Assembly (NCBI RefSeq): GCF_002860345.1
Contig: NZ_NMYC01000001.1
Span: 124,001 to 188,000 of the forward strand
Length of the DNA: 64,000 nt
Source of the DNA: Bifidobacterium anseris
GTDB lineage: Bacteria; Actinomycetota; Actinomycetes; Actinomycetales; Bifidobacteriaceae
Reading direction: 5' to 3'
The notes beneath the pieces are model-generated. The model saw only the letters and a list, made by a program, of their open reading frames with translations, searched no databases and was not told the origin of the DNA. This document shows positions 52,012 to 63,970 of this stretch, in pieces. Numbering within the stretch: the stretch's first letter is position 1; the number at the start of each line of letters is the position of its first letter. A program made the position numbers and the translations under genes.

Positions 52012-54564
52012 ATGAGCGAAACGACGAAGGCGGCCACGGCCGCGGCAACGCACGGCGACGTTCCGAAGACGGACGCGTCGAGGATGCCGGAGGTATCCGA
52101 ACGGGGACTGACGGGCGCCGAGGTCGCCGAACGCGTCGAACGCGGGCAGGCGAACGCCGTCAAATCGTCGACGTCGCGTTCGCTCGCCGACATCGTGCGT
52201 GCGAACGTGTTCACATTGTTCAACGGCATCATCCTGACGGCGATGGTCATGGTGCTCATCGCCGGCTCGTGGAAGGACGCCGTCTTCGGCTTCGTCATCA
52301 TCATCAACACCGGCATCGGCATTGTCACCGAGCTGCGCGCCAAGCACACGCTCGACAAACTGTCGATCCTCGTCGCCTCCGACTACCTTGTGCGCCGCGA
52401 CGGCACCGACGTCGACGTCTCGCACAACGACATCGTCCTCGGCGACTATCTGTGGCTGCGTTCGGGCGAGCAGGTGCCGGCCGACGCGACGATCGTCGAG
52501 ACATGGGGACTCGAACTCGACGAATCGATGATCACCGGCGAATCGCGCACCGTGCGCAAGAAGGACGGCGACACCGTCTATTCGGGATCGACGGCCGTCT
52601 CCGGCATGGCGCTCGTGCACGTGACCGCCGTCGGCGCGCACAGCTACGCCGCGACGCTCACGGCGCAGGCGAAGGTGTACAAGAAGAACGTCTCCGATCT
52701 CAACAAGGGCATCAACACGATCCTCAAATTCATGACCTTCCTCGTCGTGCCGCTGTGCGTGCTGCTCATCATCACGCAGATGCGCACCGTCGGCGGATGG
52801 TCGGCGGCAATCGCGACCGGAGAATGGCGGCAGGCCGTCGTCTCGTCGGTCGCCGGCGTCGTCGGTATGGTGCCTGAAGGCCTCGTGCTGCTCACGTCGC
52901 TCAACTTCGCGCTTGCGGCAATCAGGCTCGCGCGCAAGAACACGCTCGTCCAGGACCTCGACTCGGTCGAGACGCTCGCACGAGTCGACTGCCTCAATCT
53001 CGACAAGACCGGCACGATCACCGACGGCGGCATCGTCTACGACGATTGCGTCACGCTGCCCGGCTGCGCAAACAAAAACCACGCGCTGCAGGCGCTCTAC
53101 GACCTGGCGAATGAGGCGAGCCCGAACGGCACCGGTCGCGCCGTGCTCGCAGGCCTGAGCAAACAAGGATTCAACGGCACCGCGGATCTTCAACGCGTGC
53201 CGTTCTCGAGCGCGCGCAAATGGAGCGCCGTCGCGTTCCACGACGCCCCCGAGGCCGGCCCCGACGGCGTGTGGTACATGGGTGCGCCCGAAGTGCTGCT
53301 CTCGGCGCTCGACACATCGTATCCGGACGTGCTCAAGCAGGTCGACGGCTATGCGAACGACGGCATGCGCGTGCTGCTCGTCGCGCACGCCGCCGGCGCC
53401 GTGCCGCCCGATTTCGAAACCGACCCGAAGCTCGAGGAGAACGCCAGACCGGTCGCGATCGTGCTGTGTTCCGAACACATCCGCGACGACGCCGAGGCGA
53501 CGCTCGGCTGGTTCCGCGAACAGGGCGTGCGCTGTCGCATCATCTCCGGCGACAACCCGGTGACCGTCGGCGCGATCGCCGGCAAGGTGCGCCTGACCGG
53601 CGAGCGCAAGCCGGTGGCGATGGACGCGCGCAAGCTGCCGAAGGACGTCGACGAACTCGCGCGCGTCCTTGAGGACGTCGACGTGCTCGGCCGCGTGCTG
53701 CCCGAACAGAAGAAGGCGATCGTGCAGGCGCTGCACACGCAGCGCCACATCGTCGCGATGACCGGCGACGGCGTCAATGACGCGCTCGCGATCAAGGAGG
53801 CCGACCTCGGCATCGCGATGGGCAACGCGGCGCCGGCGACGAAGGCCGTCGCCGAGGTCGTCCTCGTCGACTCGAAGTTCTCGCATCTGCCCGATGTCGT
53901 CGCGCGCGGCCGTCAGGTCATGGCGAACATGGAACGCGTCGCGAGCCTGTTCCTGACGAAAACCGTCTACTCGGCGCTCATCTCCTTCGGCATCGTGCTC
54001 AGCATGATCCCGTTCCCGTACCTGCCGCGCCACATCAGCTACATCGGCGCGCTGACGATCGGCGCGCCCGCCTTCCTGCTCGCGCTCGCGCCGAACACGC
54101 GCCGCTATATCCCCGGCTTCCTGCGCCGCGTCTTCGCGTTCTCGCTGCCCTGCGGCGTCGCGACGGCGCTCGCTGTGCTGCTGTCCGCATGGTTCATCCC
54201 GAAGATGATGGATTGGGACGTCGCCACGTCGGCGGCCGAACTGACATTGTGGCGTTCGATGTGCGCGACGGTGCTGTTCGTCATGGGCATCTACGTGCTC
54301 GCGCGCGTCGCGACGCCGCTCAACTCGTGGCGCGGCTGGCTCGTCGCGGCCTTCGCGGCCGCCGGCGTCGTCGGCATGTGCATCCCCTTCGTCGCGCATT
54401 TCTTCGCGTTCGAACTCCCCGGCGGCACGGCGCTGCTCGCGCTCGGCCTGCAGATCGTCATCGCGACGCTGCTGTTCGCATTGAGCGTGTGGCTGTTCCC
54501 GAAGTTCCTGCCGAAGGCGATGCGCGGCGTCATCTCACAATACAAACGCGTTTCCAAGCGGTGA
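52012..54564 (+). CDS. P-type cation-transporting ATPase (CtpE-like)
   Basis: An 850-residue pump. The phosphorylation site is NLDKTGTITDGG (Asp at about 331), the dephosphorylation loop LDESMITGES, the ATP domain FSSARKWSAVAF with MGAPEVLL, and the hinge MTGDGVNDALAIKEADLGIA. The TM4 motif VPEGL fits non-heavy-metal pumps; the CPC of copper and zinc pumps is absent. The overall pattern resembles mycobacterial CtpE, reported to move Ca2+. About ten membrane segments. The ion assignment is inferred. The message appears leaderless from TAGACT. Confidence 0.88.
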   Translation: MSETTKAATAAATHGDVPKTDASRMPEVSERGLTGAEVAERVERGQANAVKSSTSRSLADIVRANVFTLFNGIILTAMVMVLIAGSWKDAVFGFVIIINTGIGIVTELRAKHTLDKLSILVASDYLVRRDGTDVDVSHNDIVLGDYLWLRSGEQVPADATIVETWGLELDESMITGESRTVRKKDGDTVYSGSTAVSGMALVHVTAVGAHSYAATLTAQAKVYKKNVSDLNKGINTILKFMTFLVVPLCVLLIITQMRTVGGWSAAIATGEWRQAVVSSVAGVVGMVPEGLVLLTSLNFALAAIRLARKNTLVQDLDSVETLARVDCLNLDKTGTITDGGIVYDDCVTLPGCANKNHALQALYDLANEASPNGTGRAVLAGLSKQGFNGTADLQRVPFSSARKWSAVAFHDAPEAGPDGVWYMGAPEVLLSALDTSYPDVLKQVDGYANDGMRVLLVAHAAGAVPPDFETDPKLEENARPVAIVLCSEHIRDDAEATLGWFREQGVRCRIISGDNPVTVGAIAGKVRLTGERKPVAMDARKLPKDVDELARVLEDVDVLGRVLPEQKKAIVQALHTQRHIVAMTGDGVNDALAIKEADLGIAMGNAAPATKAVAEVVLVDSKFSHLPDVVARGRQVMANMERVASLFLTKTVYSALISFGIVLSMIPFPYLPRHISYIGALTIGAPAFLLALAPNTRRYIPGFLRRVFAFSLPCGVATALAVLLSAWFIPKMMDWDVATSAAELTLWRSMCATVLFVMGIYVLARVATPLNSWRGWLVAAFAAAGVVGMCIPFVAHFFAFELPGGTALLALGLQIVIATLLFALSVWLFPKFLPKAMRGVISQYKRVSKR

Positions 54565-54680
54565 AACATCGTCGCGGTATCGTCATGTGATGGCCGCCGC
54601 GGCACGATCGCGCGCGGCGTGCCCGATACACGCAACCGGACCGTCTTGCGGCGGTCCGACACTGAAGTTCGGAGGAACCT

Positions 54681-57383
<2,703 letters not shown>

Positions 57384-57397
57384 GCCGTCCGCGCTGC

Positions 57398-57460
57398 GCG
57401 CAGCAGACGACGAGGGGCGTCCACGGAACTTCCGTGGACGCCCCTCGTCGTCTGCTGCGC
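57398..57460. terminator. 63-bp palindrome after acnA
   Basis: 31-bp perfect arms (57398-57428 and 57430-57460) around a single base; the core is GACGAGGGGCGTCCACGGAA. It sits between convergent acnA and the 57517 gene and can serve both. No U-tract. Confidence 0.85.
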
Positions 57461-57516
57461 CATCGGCATGGGGGCGGCCGTCGCCGGAGCGTGACACGGC
57501 GTCCGGCCACGTCGGC

Positions 57517-57780
57517 CTACTTGTCCGACTTCCCGGCGGCCTTCGCCGCTTGCTTGCGCTGCTCGTCGGCGACGATCGCTCGCACACGTTCCTCCTGCAG
57601 CGCCTCGCGTTCGGCCTGCAGCTTGTCGTCCTTCGTGATGGGCGTCGCCACCTTGCCCATCTGCTCGTAGGCGTCGATGATGCCGGCGCGCACGGCGGCG
57701 CGAATCACGTAGTACAGCGCCCAGATGCACAGCGCGGCGATGATGATCATGAACAGGATCGTGTAGATGGTACCGGCCAT
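57517..57780 (-). CDS. small single-pass membrane protein, unknown function
   Basis: An 87-residue protein. One membrane segment at about residues 4-28 (TIYTILFMIIIAALCIWALY) is followed by an amphipathic, charged helical tail (KLQAEREALQEERVRAIVAD, then EQRKQAAKAAGKSDK). Such proteins often act as membrane anchors or scaffolds; no family is recognised. AAAAGGAGCTACGACC precedes ATG 57780. Confidence 0.75.
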   Translation of the reverse strand: MAGTIYTILFMIIIAALCIWALYYVIRAAVRAGIIDAYEQMGKVATPITKDDKLQAEREALQEERVRAIVADEQRKQAAKAAGKSDK

Positions 57781-57905
57781 GGTCGTAGCTCCTTTTGATA
57801 TCGTCTTTCCTCACGTGATGCCATCGTTGGCAAACACTGAAGGTCATTATAGGCACCATCCGCCGGGCCGTCCGTTTTCTCGCCTGCGAGCACAAGGCTC
57901 TCCGC

Positions 57906-57911
57906 TAGAAT
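57906..57911 (+). promoter_or_regulatory. -10 box of O-acetyltransferase gene, leaderless
   Basis: TAGAAT ends 8 nt before ATG 57920; no ribosome site. Confidence 0.6.
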
Positions 57912-57919
57912 CGTGTGCT

Positions 57920-58576
57920 ATGGCGAACAACGACACCGTGAACAACGAAACCCCCGATACGCGCGAGCGCGACCGCATGCTCTCCGGCGAGCTGTACATC
58001 GCCGACGACCCGTATCTGCATGAGCTCGGACGCCGCCGTCGCGCACTGCAACAGCAGATCAACACGTCCGCGTGGGACGCCTTCGACGAGCGCGCGCGGC
58101 TGTTCCACGAGCTGTTCGGCGCATTCGGCGAGGGCTCGTACATCGAGCCGCCGTTCCGCTGCGACTACGGCTGCAACACCTTCATCGGCGAGCGTTTCTA
58201 CGCGAACACCGACTGCATCATCCTCGACGTCGCGACCGTCACAATCGGCGACGACGTCTTCTTCGGTCCGCGCGTCGCGCTGTACACGCCGTACCATCCG
58301 ATCGACGCGGACATCCGCAGCATGCAGCTGGAGGGCGGCCTGCCGATCCGCATCGGCTCCAACGTCTGGTTCGGCGGAAACGTGACCGTCTGCCCGGGAG
58401 TCACGATCGGCGACGACGTCGTCATCGGCGCCGGCAGCGTCGTCACGAAGGACATTCCCTCGCATTCGGTCGCCGTCGGCAATCCGGCGCGCGTCGTGCG
58501 CGGCATCGGCGGCGACGACCGCGCCTACTGGAGTGCGCGCGTCGACGAATACCGCGCGTGGAGGGACGCGCGCTGA
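57920..58576 (+). CDS. maltose/galactoside-type O-acetyltransferase
   Basis: A 218-residue left-handed beta-helix transferase. Seen are the Maa N-domain (RDRMLSGELYIADDPYLHEL), FRCDYGCNTFIGERFYANTD, the hexapeptide-repeat run VTIGDDVFFGPRVALYTPYH with the catalytic His in that loop, and IRIGSNVWFGGNVTVCPGVT with VIGAGSVVTKDIPSHSVAVG. Enzymes of this class acetylate sugars or galactosides from acetyl-CoA. The first 15 residues are extra to the family. The start is set by the TAGAAT box. Confidence 0.92.
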   Translation: MANNDTVNNETPDTRERDRMLSGELYIADDPYLHELGRRRRALQQQINTSAWDAFDERARLFHELFGAFGEGSYIEPPFRCDYGCNTFIGERFYANTDCIILDVATVTIGDDVFFGPRVALYTPYHPIDADIRSMQLEGGLPIRIGSNVWFGGNVTVCPGVTIGDDVVIGAGSVVTKDIPSHSVAVGNPARVVRGIGGDDRAYWSARVDEYRAWRDAR

Positions 58577-58623
58577 CGTCCGATGCGCGGCGCGCGACCC
58601 GGTGCATGCGAGGGCGCGTGCAT

Positions 58624-58629
58624 TAGAAT
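58624..58629 (+). promoter_or_regulatory. -10 box of pncA, leaderless GTG start
   Basis: TAGAAT ends 7 nt before GTG 58637; no ribosome site. Confidence 0.55.
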
Positions 58630-58636
58630 AGCGAAC

Positions 58637-59272
58637 GTGTGCACGAAGAAGACAGCATTGATCATCGTCGACGTCCAGCCGACGTTCACCGAGGGCGGTG
58701 AGCTCGCCGTCGAGGGCGGCGAGGCCGTCGCCCAGACCATCCATGACTTCGTCGAACGCGAGCGCGGACGGTACGCGCTCATCGCCACGACGCAGGACTG
58801 GCACGTCGACCCCGGCGACCACTGGTCGGCGCAGCCGGACTATGTGGACACGTGGCCGCGGCACGGCGTCGCCGGATCGGCGAACGCGCGGCTGCATCCG
58901 GCGATCGAATCGCTCGACGTGCCGCACCACATCAGGAAAGGGCAGTACGCGGCCGCCTACTCCGGATTCGAGGGTGTCGAGGACAACGACGAGCGCATCC
59001 CGACGCGCGACGAGGTCGACGCGGCGATGGCGGCAGGGCGTTCGCTCGACGCGCTGCTGCGCGCGCACGGCGTCACGCGCGTCGACATCGTCGGCATCGC
59101 GCTGTCGCACTGCGTGCGCGACACGGCGCTCGACGCGGTCGCGCGCGGCTATGAGACGCGCGTCTACGAGGACCTGAGCGTGCCGGTGAGCGCACAGCTC
59201 GGCGCTCAGGCCGTCGAGCGGATGCGCGACGCCGGCGTCACGATCATCGAGGGGGAACGATATGTCGATTAG
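58637..59272 (+). CDS. pncA: nicotinamidase (isochorismatase fold)
   Basis: A 211-residue hydrolase that turns nicotinamide into nicotinate for NAD salvage. The catalytic triad is Asp in LIIVDVQPTFTEGG, Lys in HIRKGQYAAAYSGF and Cys in GIALSHCVRDTALDAVARG. The metal ligands sit in TTQDWHVDPGDHW, matching PncA rather than generic isochorismatases. GTG 58637 is chosen by the TAGAAT box 7 nt upstream; no ATG is in frame nearby. Its last 11 bases overlap the next gene, a DUF262-RAMA protein. No NrtR-like palindrome is seen upstream. Confidence 0.92.
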   Translation: MCTKKTALIIVDVQPTFTEGGELAVEGGEAVAQTIHDFVERERGRYALIATTQDWHVDPGDHWSAQPDYVDTWPRHGVAGSANARLHPAIESLDVPHHIRKGQYAAAYSGFEGVEDNDERIPTRDEVDAAMAAGRSLDALLRAHGVTRVDIVGIALSHCVRDTALDAVARGYETRVYEDLSVPVSAQLGAQAVERMRDAGVTIIEGERYVD

Positions 59273-61334
59273 CGCAAGCGAAAAGCCGCTGTCCAAGGTC
59301 TTCACATCCGACTACCGTTTCGCGATCCCCGCGTTCCAGCGCGCCTACAGCTGGCACGATGTGCAGATGCGTCAGCTCATCGAGGACGTCTCCGACGCGT
59401 GCGCCGTCGACGACGGCCCGTATTTTCTCGGCTCGCTCATCCTCGTGCGCGACGAGCACGGCATGCATCAGGTCATCGACGGCCAGCAGCGCCTCGTGTC
59501 GCTGTCGATCGTCTTCTCGGTGCTGCTCACGCTCGAAGAGGACCCGCAGCTGGCGGCGAGCCTCGCCGGGCTGCTCACCGAAGCCGGCGACAAACTGCGC
59601 GGCATCGCCGCCGAGCCGAGGCTCAGCCTGCGCGAACAGGACGAGGGATTCTTCCGCGAATACGTGCAGCGCGGCGACCTCGAGGCGCTCTTCGACCTGC
59701 GCGAGGCCGACATCGCCACGACGGCGCAGCGCAACATCCAGACGAATGCGAAATGCGCGTACGACATGCTCGCGCCGCTCAAGGAGGAGGAACGCCGCCG
59801 CTTCGCCTCCTACCTCGTCAACGACGTCATGTTCGTCATCGTGACGACCGACGACATCTCCGGCGCCTACCGCATCTTCGACGTCATGAACATGCGCGGC
59901 ATGCCGCTGACGCCGTCCGACGTCTTCAAGGCGAAGGTCGTCTCCGGCATCTCGAGCGCCGCCCGCGACGTGTACGCGCGCTACTGGGACGACATCATGG
60001 AGCCGATGGGCGACGACAACGCGCGCATCGAACGATTCTTCGCCGACCTCGACCTCATCTTCACGCGCGCGCCGATGTGCCAGTCGCTGCTCGCCGACTT
60101 CAGCGACCATGTGCTCGCGAAGTACATCGGCAAAGGACAGTGCATCGAATTCATCGACGACGTGCTGCGGCCGTACGCGATCTGTGACGAGATCCTGCAC
60201 AAGCCGGGAGAAAGCCTGCTGCCGGCCAAGGTGCGCGATCTGCTCGCCGGACTCGCCGACTATCCGTACGACGACTGGAAGCCGGTGGCGCTGTGGTCGC
60301 TCGTGCACACGCTCAAGAACCTCGACGATCCCGACACCGTCGTCTTCGCGGGCGGCAAAGTCGGTCCGCATGTCTTGCTGCACGACGGCGAACGGCTCGT
60401 GCAGATCCTCACGTTGCTCGACCGTGTCACCGGCATCGACTGCCTCAACGGCAAGTCGGAGCTTGAACGGCGCACGCGTTCGGCGACGATCGTGCGCGAT
60501 CTGGCCAAGGGGATGCCGCTGCAGCGCATCGCCGGCTTCCATGTCAGTGGCGATGAACAGCGGCTTGCGATGCTGCATCTGCGCGGCGAACTGTCGATCG
60601 ACGCAGGCATGAAACGGCTGCTGCTCATCCGGGCGAACGAACAGCTCGCCGGCGAACGCATCACGCGGCCGCGCAGCCTCAACGCCGTGCCGATCATCCC
60701 CGAACGCATCTCGTCGCGTTCGCCGTTCGCGTCGTGGCCGGCGGGCACATGCGACTACTGGGCGGAACGGATCGGCAATTATGTGCTCACGCAGACGATG
60801 CCCCGCTCGCTTGAGGATGTCGACGATTTCGCGACGCGACGCAATTTCATCCTGCGTTCCGCCAGCTCGCAGCGGTTCCCGCTCACGCGCGCGCTGCTCG
60901 ACCTCGAGACGCTCACGCCGCAGTTCCTGCAGCTGCGGCAGAAGCAGATCATCGACCTGATCGCGCAGGCGTGGCGCATCAGCTACGAGGACATCGTCGT
61001 CGCCGAACAGGAGGAGCGACGCCGCGAGCGCGCGGGCGGCAGCACGCATCGGCCGAAGCGCACGTCGAAGCGGGTGACGGTCGCCGAGGTCGTGCGCGCC
61101 GGGCTGCTCAAGGAAGGCGACCGATTCGTGTGGGTGCGGCCGCGCAAACACGAGACGTGGGTCATCACCGTCACCGGCGACGGCTTCCGCGGCGACGACG
61201 GCACCGAATACGCGACGCCCACGGCCGCCGCACGTGCGGTCGGCGGCGCGAGCGCGAGCCTCAACGTCTGGAAACGCGAGTCGGATGGCCGCGCGCTGAG
61301 CGACATCTGGAAGGCCTACCGCGCCGCGATGTAG
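59262..61334 (+). CDS. DUF262-RAMA protein, GmrSD/restriction-like
   Basis: A 690-residue protein. The N-terminal DUF262 (GmrS-type) domain has the ParB-like motifs AIPAFQRAYSW (21-31) and VIDGQQRLVSL (71-81), which bind and hydrolyse nucleotides in type IV restriction proteins. The middle-to-late region matches DUF1524 in position, but the HNH histidine motif is not found (LNAVPIIPERISSRSPFASW), so the nuclease may be degenerate. A RAMA-like domain ends the protein (about 610-685; VTVAEVVRAGLLKEGDRFVW, TEYATPTAAARAVGGASASL), a module that recognises modified DNA. GAGGGGGAACGAT precedes ATG 59262, inside pncA. Confidence 0.82.
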   Translation: MSISASEKPLSKVFTSDYRFAIPAFQRAYSWHDVQMRQLIEDVSDACAVDDGPYFLGSLILVRDEHGMHQVIDGQQRLVSLSIVFSVLLTLEEDPQLAASLAGLLTEAGDKLRGIAAEPRLSLREQDEGFFREYVQRGDLEALFDLREADIATTAQRNIQTNAKCAYDMLAPLKEEERRRFASYLVNDVMFVIVTTDDISGAYRIFDVMNMRGMPLTPSDVFKAKVVSGISSAARDVYARYWDDIMEPMGDDNARIERFFADLDLIFTRAPMCQSLLADFSDHVLAKYIGKGQCIEFIDDVLRPYAICDEILHKPGESLLPAKVRDLLAGLADYPYDDWKPVALWSLVHTLKNLDDPDTVVFAGGKVGPHVLLHDGERLVQILTLLDRVTGIDCLNGKSELERRTRSATIVRDLAKGMPLQRIAGFHVSGDEQRLAMLHLRGELSIDAGMKRLLLIRANEQLAGERITRPRSLNAVPIIPERISSRSPFASWPAGTCDYWAERIGNYVLTQTMPRSLEDVDDFATRRNFILRSASSQRFPLTRALLDLETLTPQFLQLRQKQIIDLIAQAWRISYEDIVVAEQEERRRERAGGSTHRPKRTSKRVTVAEVVRAGLLKEGDRFVWVRPRKHETWVITVTGDGFRGDDGTEYATPTAAARAVGGASASLNVWKRESDGRALSDIWKAYRAAM

Positions 61335-61339
61335 AAATG

Positions 61340-61388
61340 CCGCAGCCGATCATCGCGTGCACAGTGCGCGCGCGACGATCGGCTGCGG
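61340..61388. terminator. terminator between DUF262 gene and ABC-2 permeases
   Basis: 18-bp arms CCGCAGCCGATCATCGCG (61340-61357) and 61371-61388, one G-U pair, between convergent genes. Confidence 0.8.
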
Positions 61389-61410
61389 GGCCGCTTGAAG
61401 CGGCGCGGGG

Positions 61411-62706
61411 TCAGACTTCGGCGAGTTGGGTGGTGCCGGGGGCGGCGAGGACAGGGTGGCTGCGGCGACCTTTCGAGAAGGCGAGGCCGAGGCAGATGAA
61501 CGCGACGCCGAAGAGCAGCACGAGGCCGTTGCACGACAGCCAGCCGCCGAGGTCGACGCGGCCGTCGACGCCATCGACCGCGTCGATCGACTGGCAGAAC
61601 CACCAGCCCGGCAGCAGCTTGCCGATCGTGATCATCACCTTCGGCATCATGTCGATCGGGAACGCCATGCCCGACGTGAACATGACGAGCAGGCCGTATA
61701 CGTTCGCGATCGCGTTGATGGCCACGGCGTTGACCGACAGCATGCTGATCATGAAGCCAGACGCCACCGACACGAGCGCGTACAGCGCCAGCGAGACGCC
61801 GGAGTACAGGATCGTCGGCAGCGGGATGCCGTCGATCGGCAGGCCGGCGAGCGCGGGCAGCGCGAGTGAGATGCCCCAGTACAGCAGGCTGACGACGATG
61901 CCGAAGAGCGCGCAGCCGGCGAACTCCTGGATGACCATCGTGCCGGTGCGCTGCGGCGACGCGTACAGACGGCGGCGCACGTTCGCGCCGGCGAAGGCGT
62001 TCATCGTCAGCGCCGTGCACACGAGCATCGCGGCGAGCAGCGGGTAGACGCCCATCTTGACGGTCTGTACGTAGGCCGTGCGCGCCGCCTCATGACGGTC
62101 GCCCGCAGCGCCCGGGTCGTCGGCGACGGCGATCCGCGGATAGGCGTCCGAGGCGTCGGCGAGTGTGTCGACGACACGGTCTGCGGCGTCGGCGAGTGCC
62201 GCCGCGCTCACCGACGCGTCATGCGCGGCCGCGAGCGCGGCGGTGCGTGTGAGCCGCAGGAACTCGTCGACCTGAAGTCGGGCGAGTGAGCCGTAGGCGC
62301 CGGTGAAGCTGACGACGACGTCGAGCTGCGGCATGCGCGCGTCCCGCCCGATCGCGTCGGCGAGGCGGTCCGTGTAGCCGTCGGGGATGATGACGATCAG
62401 GTCGGCGTAGTTCGAGGCGGCGGCCGTCTGCAGCTGCTCGTCGGTCGTGCCGACGTCGACGAGGTCGCAGTCCCTCTCGAGGAAGGCGCGCATCGGCTCG
62501 TCGAGGCCCGCGCCGTGCGCGTCGCGGTTGACGACGGCGACTTCGGGGCGCGCCGAATCGAAGGTGGTCGAATTGTCCATCTTGGACAGGTCGGAGATGA
62601 GCGACCAACTCAGGCCGAACATCATCAAGCACAGCCATACGACGTAGATGAGGATCATCAGACGCTGCGCAAGCAGGATCTTCAACGTGGCTTTAAAGGT
62701 GCGCAT
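61411..62706 (-). CDS. ABC-2 type permease (second of pair)
   Basis: A 431-residue permease. Segment 1 near the N-terminus (LMILIYVVWLCLMMFGLSWS) is followed by an extracytoplasmic domain of about 200 residues and then five segments (VYPLLAAMLVCTALTMNAFA, FAGCALFGIVVSLLYWGISL, LYSGVSLALYALVSVASGF-type and further). This is the ABC-2 exporter layout. It overlaps the other permease gene by 14 nt, so the two form a heterodimer candidate. The ATPase is expected upstream beyond 64000. Confidence 0.85.
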   Translation of the reverse strand: MRTFKATLKILLAQRLMILIYVVWLCLMMFGLSWSLISDLSKMDNSTTFDSARPEVAVVNRDAHGAGLDEPMRAFLERDCDLVDVGTTDEQLQTAAASNYADLIVIIPDGYTDRLADAIGRDARMPQLDVVVSFTGAYGSLARLQVDEFLRLTRTAALAAAHDASVSAAALADAADRVVDTLADASDAYPRIAVADDPGAAGDRHEAARTAYVQTVKMGVYPLLAAMLVCTALTMNAFAGANVRRRLYASPQRTGTMVIQEFAGCALFGIVVSLLYWGISLALPALAGLPIDGIPLPTILYSGVSLALYALVSVASGFMISMLSVNAVAINAIANVYGLLVMFTSGMAFPIDMMPKVMITIGKLLPGWWFCQSIDAVDGVDGRVDLGGWLSCNGLVLLFGVAFICLGLAFSKGRRSHPVLAAPGTTQLAEV

Positions 62707-63970
62707 AACGCTGCCTCCTGAGGAACACGGTCGCCAGCACGAGGGCGAGGACGGCCATCGTCAGCAGGATGCCGACGGTGCGGAAGAACGGGGTGTAGGA
62801 ATCGTAGTAGAGGATGTCGTAGAACAGGTTCGTCACCTGCTGCGTGGGGTTGATCGTCGCGACGACCGGCATGTTGCGCTGGATCCAGTCGCTGAGCGCC
62901 ATCGCGCCCGAGCCGTACAGGCCGCTCAGGAGCGACAGCGCGCACGAGAACGCCGTCGTCAGGCCGATCTTCGCGCCGGCGGTCAGCTTCGGCAGCGAGC
63001 CGAGCAGCGTGCCGAGCGCGTTCGCCGTGAACGAGGCGACGACGATCGCGAGCAGCGTGGCCGTCCATCGTCCGCCGAAGGAGATGCGGCACACGAAGTG
63101 GATGTAGAGCAGCGTGACGACGAGCGAGCAGAACGTGCACAGCCAGCTGGCGAGGAATCCGCCCATCAGCTGCTTGAAGCGCGTCAGCGGCGCGAGCGAG
63201 CGGCGCATGCCGAGCGCCGAAAGGTTGGCCTGCGTCGAACATACGGTCGTCACGGCGAAGGTCATCGCCATCAGCGCCGTCATCGCGAGCAGCGCATAGT
63301 AGTAGCGCGCGCCTTCGTCCGGCTTGAAGTTCGTCAGGCGCACCTGTCGCGTGAAGTCCGGCGATTCGCCGACGGCGGCCGTGAACGACGGCGACGCGAA
63401 CGCGGACGGGTCGGTATGCATGATCTGTTCGAGCGTCAGTGTCTGGCGGTTGAACATGCCGATCGCGCCGTTGAGGATGCTCAGCGACACCGGCAGTCCC
63501 GGCGAGGACATCGCGTCGCTCGCGTTCGAGACGGTCGCGCGGCTGATCGTCATATGCGGCAGGCCGTCGTCATCGACGCTGATGAAGCCGCGCACGTCGT
63601 CGTCGCGGTTGATCAGCGCGATCGCCTCGCGCGTGTCGTCGACGGCCGTCAGCTCGAGCAGGTCGCGCAGGTCGACGCCGCCGGAATCGACGTCCGCCGC
63701 CTCCTGTGCCGCGGGCGTCGCGGCGCAGGAGGCGGGCGTGATCGGGTCATACTGCATCGCGGCGAGCAGCGCGCGCGTATCGTCCGCCTTGCAGTAGGCG
63801 TCGTCGGCCACGACGGCGAAACGCATCGTCGTGATCGCATAGGTGGCGTCCAGATTGCCGAACATGCCGAGGAACATCGTCGACAGCAGGATCGGGAAGC
63901 AGAACAGCCAGAACAACGACGACTTCTCGCGCAGGTTGATGCGCAGCGTCGTCAGGAACGTGGTTCCCAT
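62693..63970 (-). CDS. ABC-2 type permease (first of pair)
   Basis: A 425-residue permease with the same design: segment 1 (SSLFWLFCFPILLSTMFLGM), a long extracytoplasmic domain to about residue 215, then five segments from YYYALLAMTALMAMTFAVTT onward. The motif NLSALGMRRSLAPLTRFKQL is typical of the coupling region of ABC-2 proteins. AGAAAGGAAAGACGACG precedes ATG 63970. Export of drugs, lipids or peptides is possible; the substrate is unknown. Confidence 0.87.
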   Translation of the reverse strand: MGTTFLTTLRINLREKSSLFWLFCFPILLSTMFLGMFGNLDATYAITTMRFAVVADDAYCKADDTRALLAAMQYDPITPASCAATPAAQEAADVDSGGVDLRDLLELTAVDDTREAIALINRDDDVRGFISVDDDGLPHMTISRATVSNASDAMSSPGLPVSLSILNGAIGMFNRQTLTLEQIMHTDPSAFASPSFTAAVGESPDFTRQVRLTNFKPDEGARYYYALLAMTALMAMTFAVTTVCSTQANLSALGMRRSLAPLTRFKQLMGGFLASWLCTFCSLVVTLLYIHFVCRISFGGRWTATLLAIVVASFTANALGTLLGSLPKLTAGAKIGLTTAFSCALSLLSGLYGSGAMALSDWIQRNMPVVATINPTQQVTNLFYDILYYDSYTPFFRTVGILLTMAVLALVLATVFLRRQRYAHL

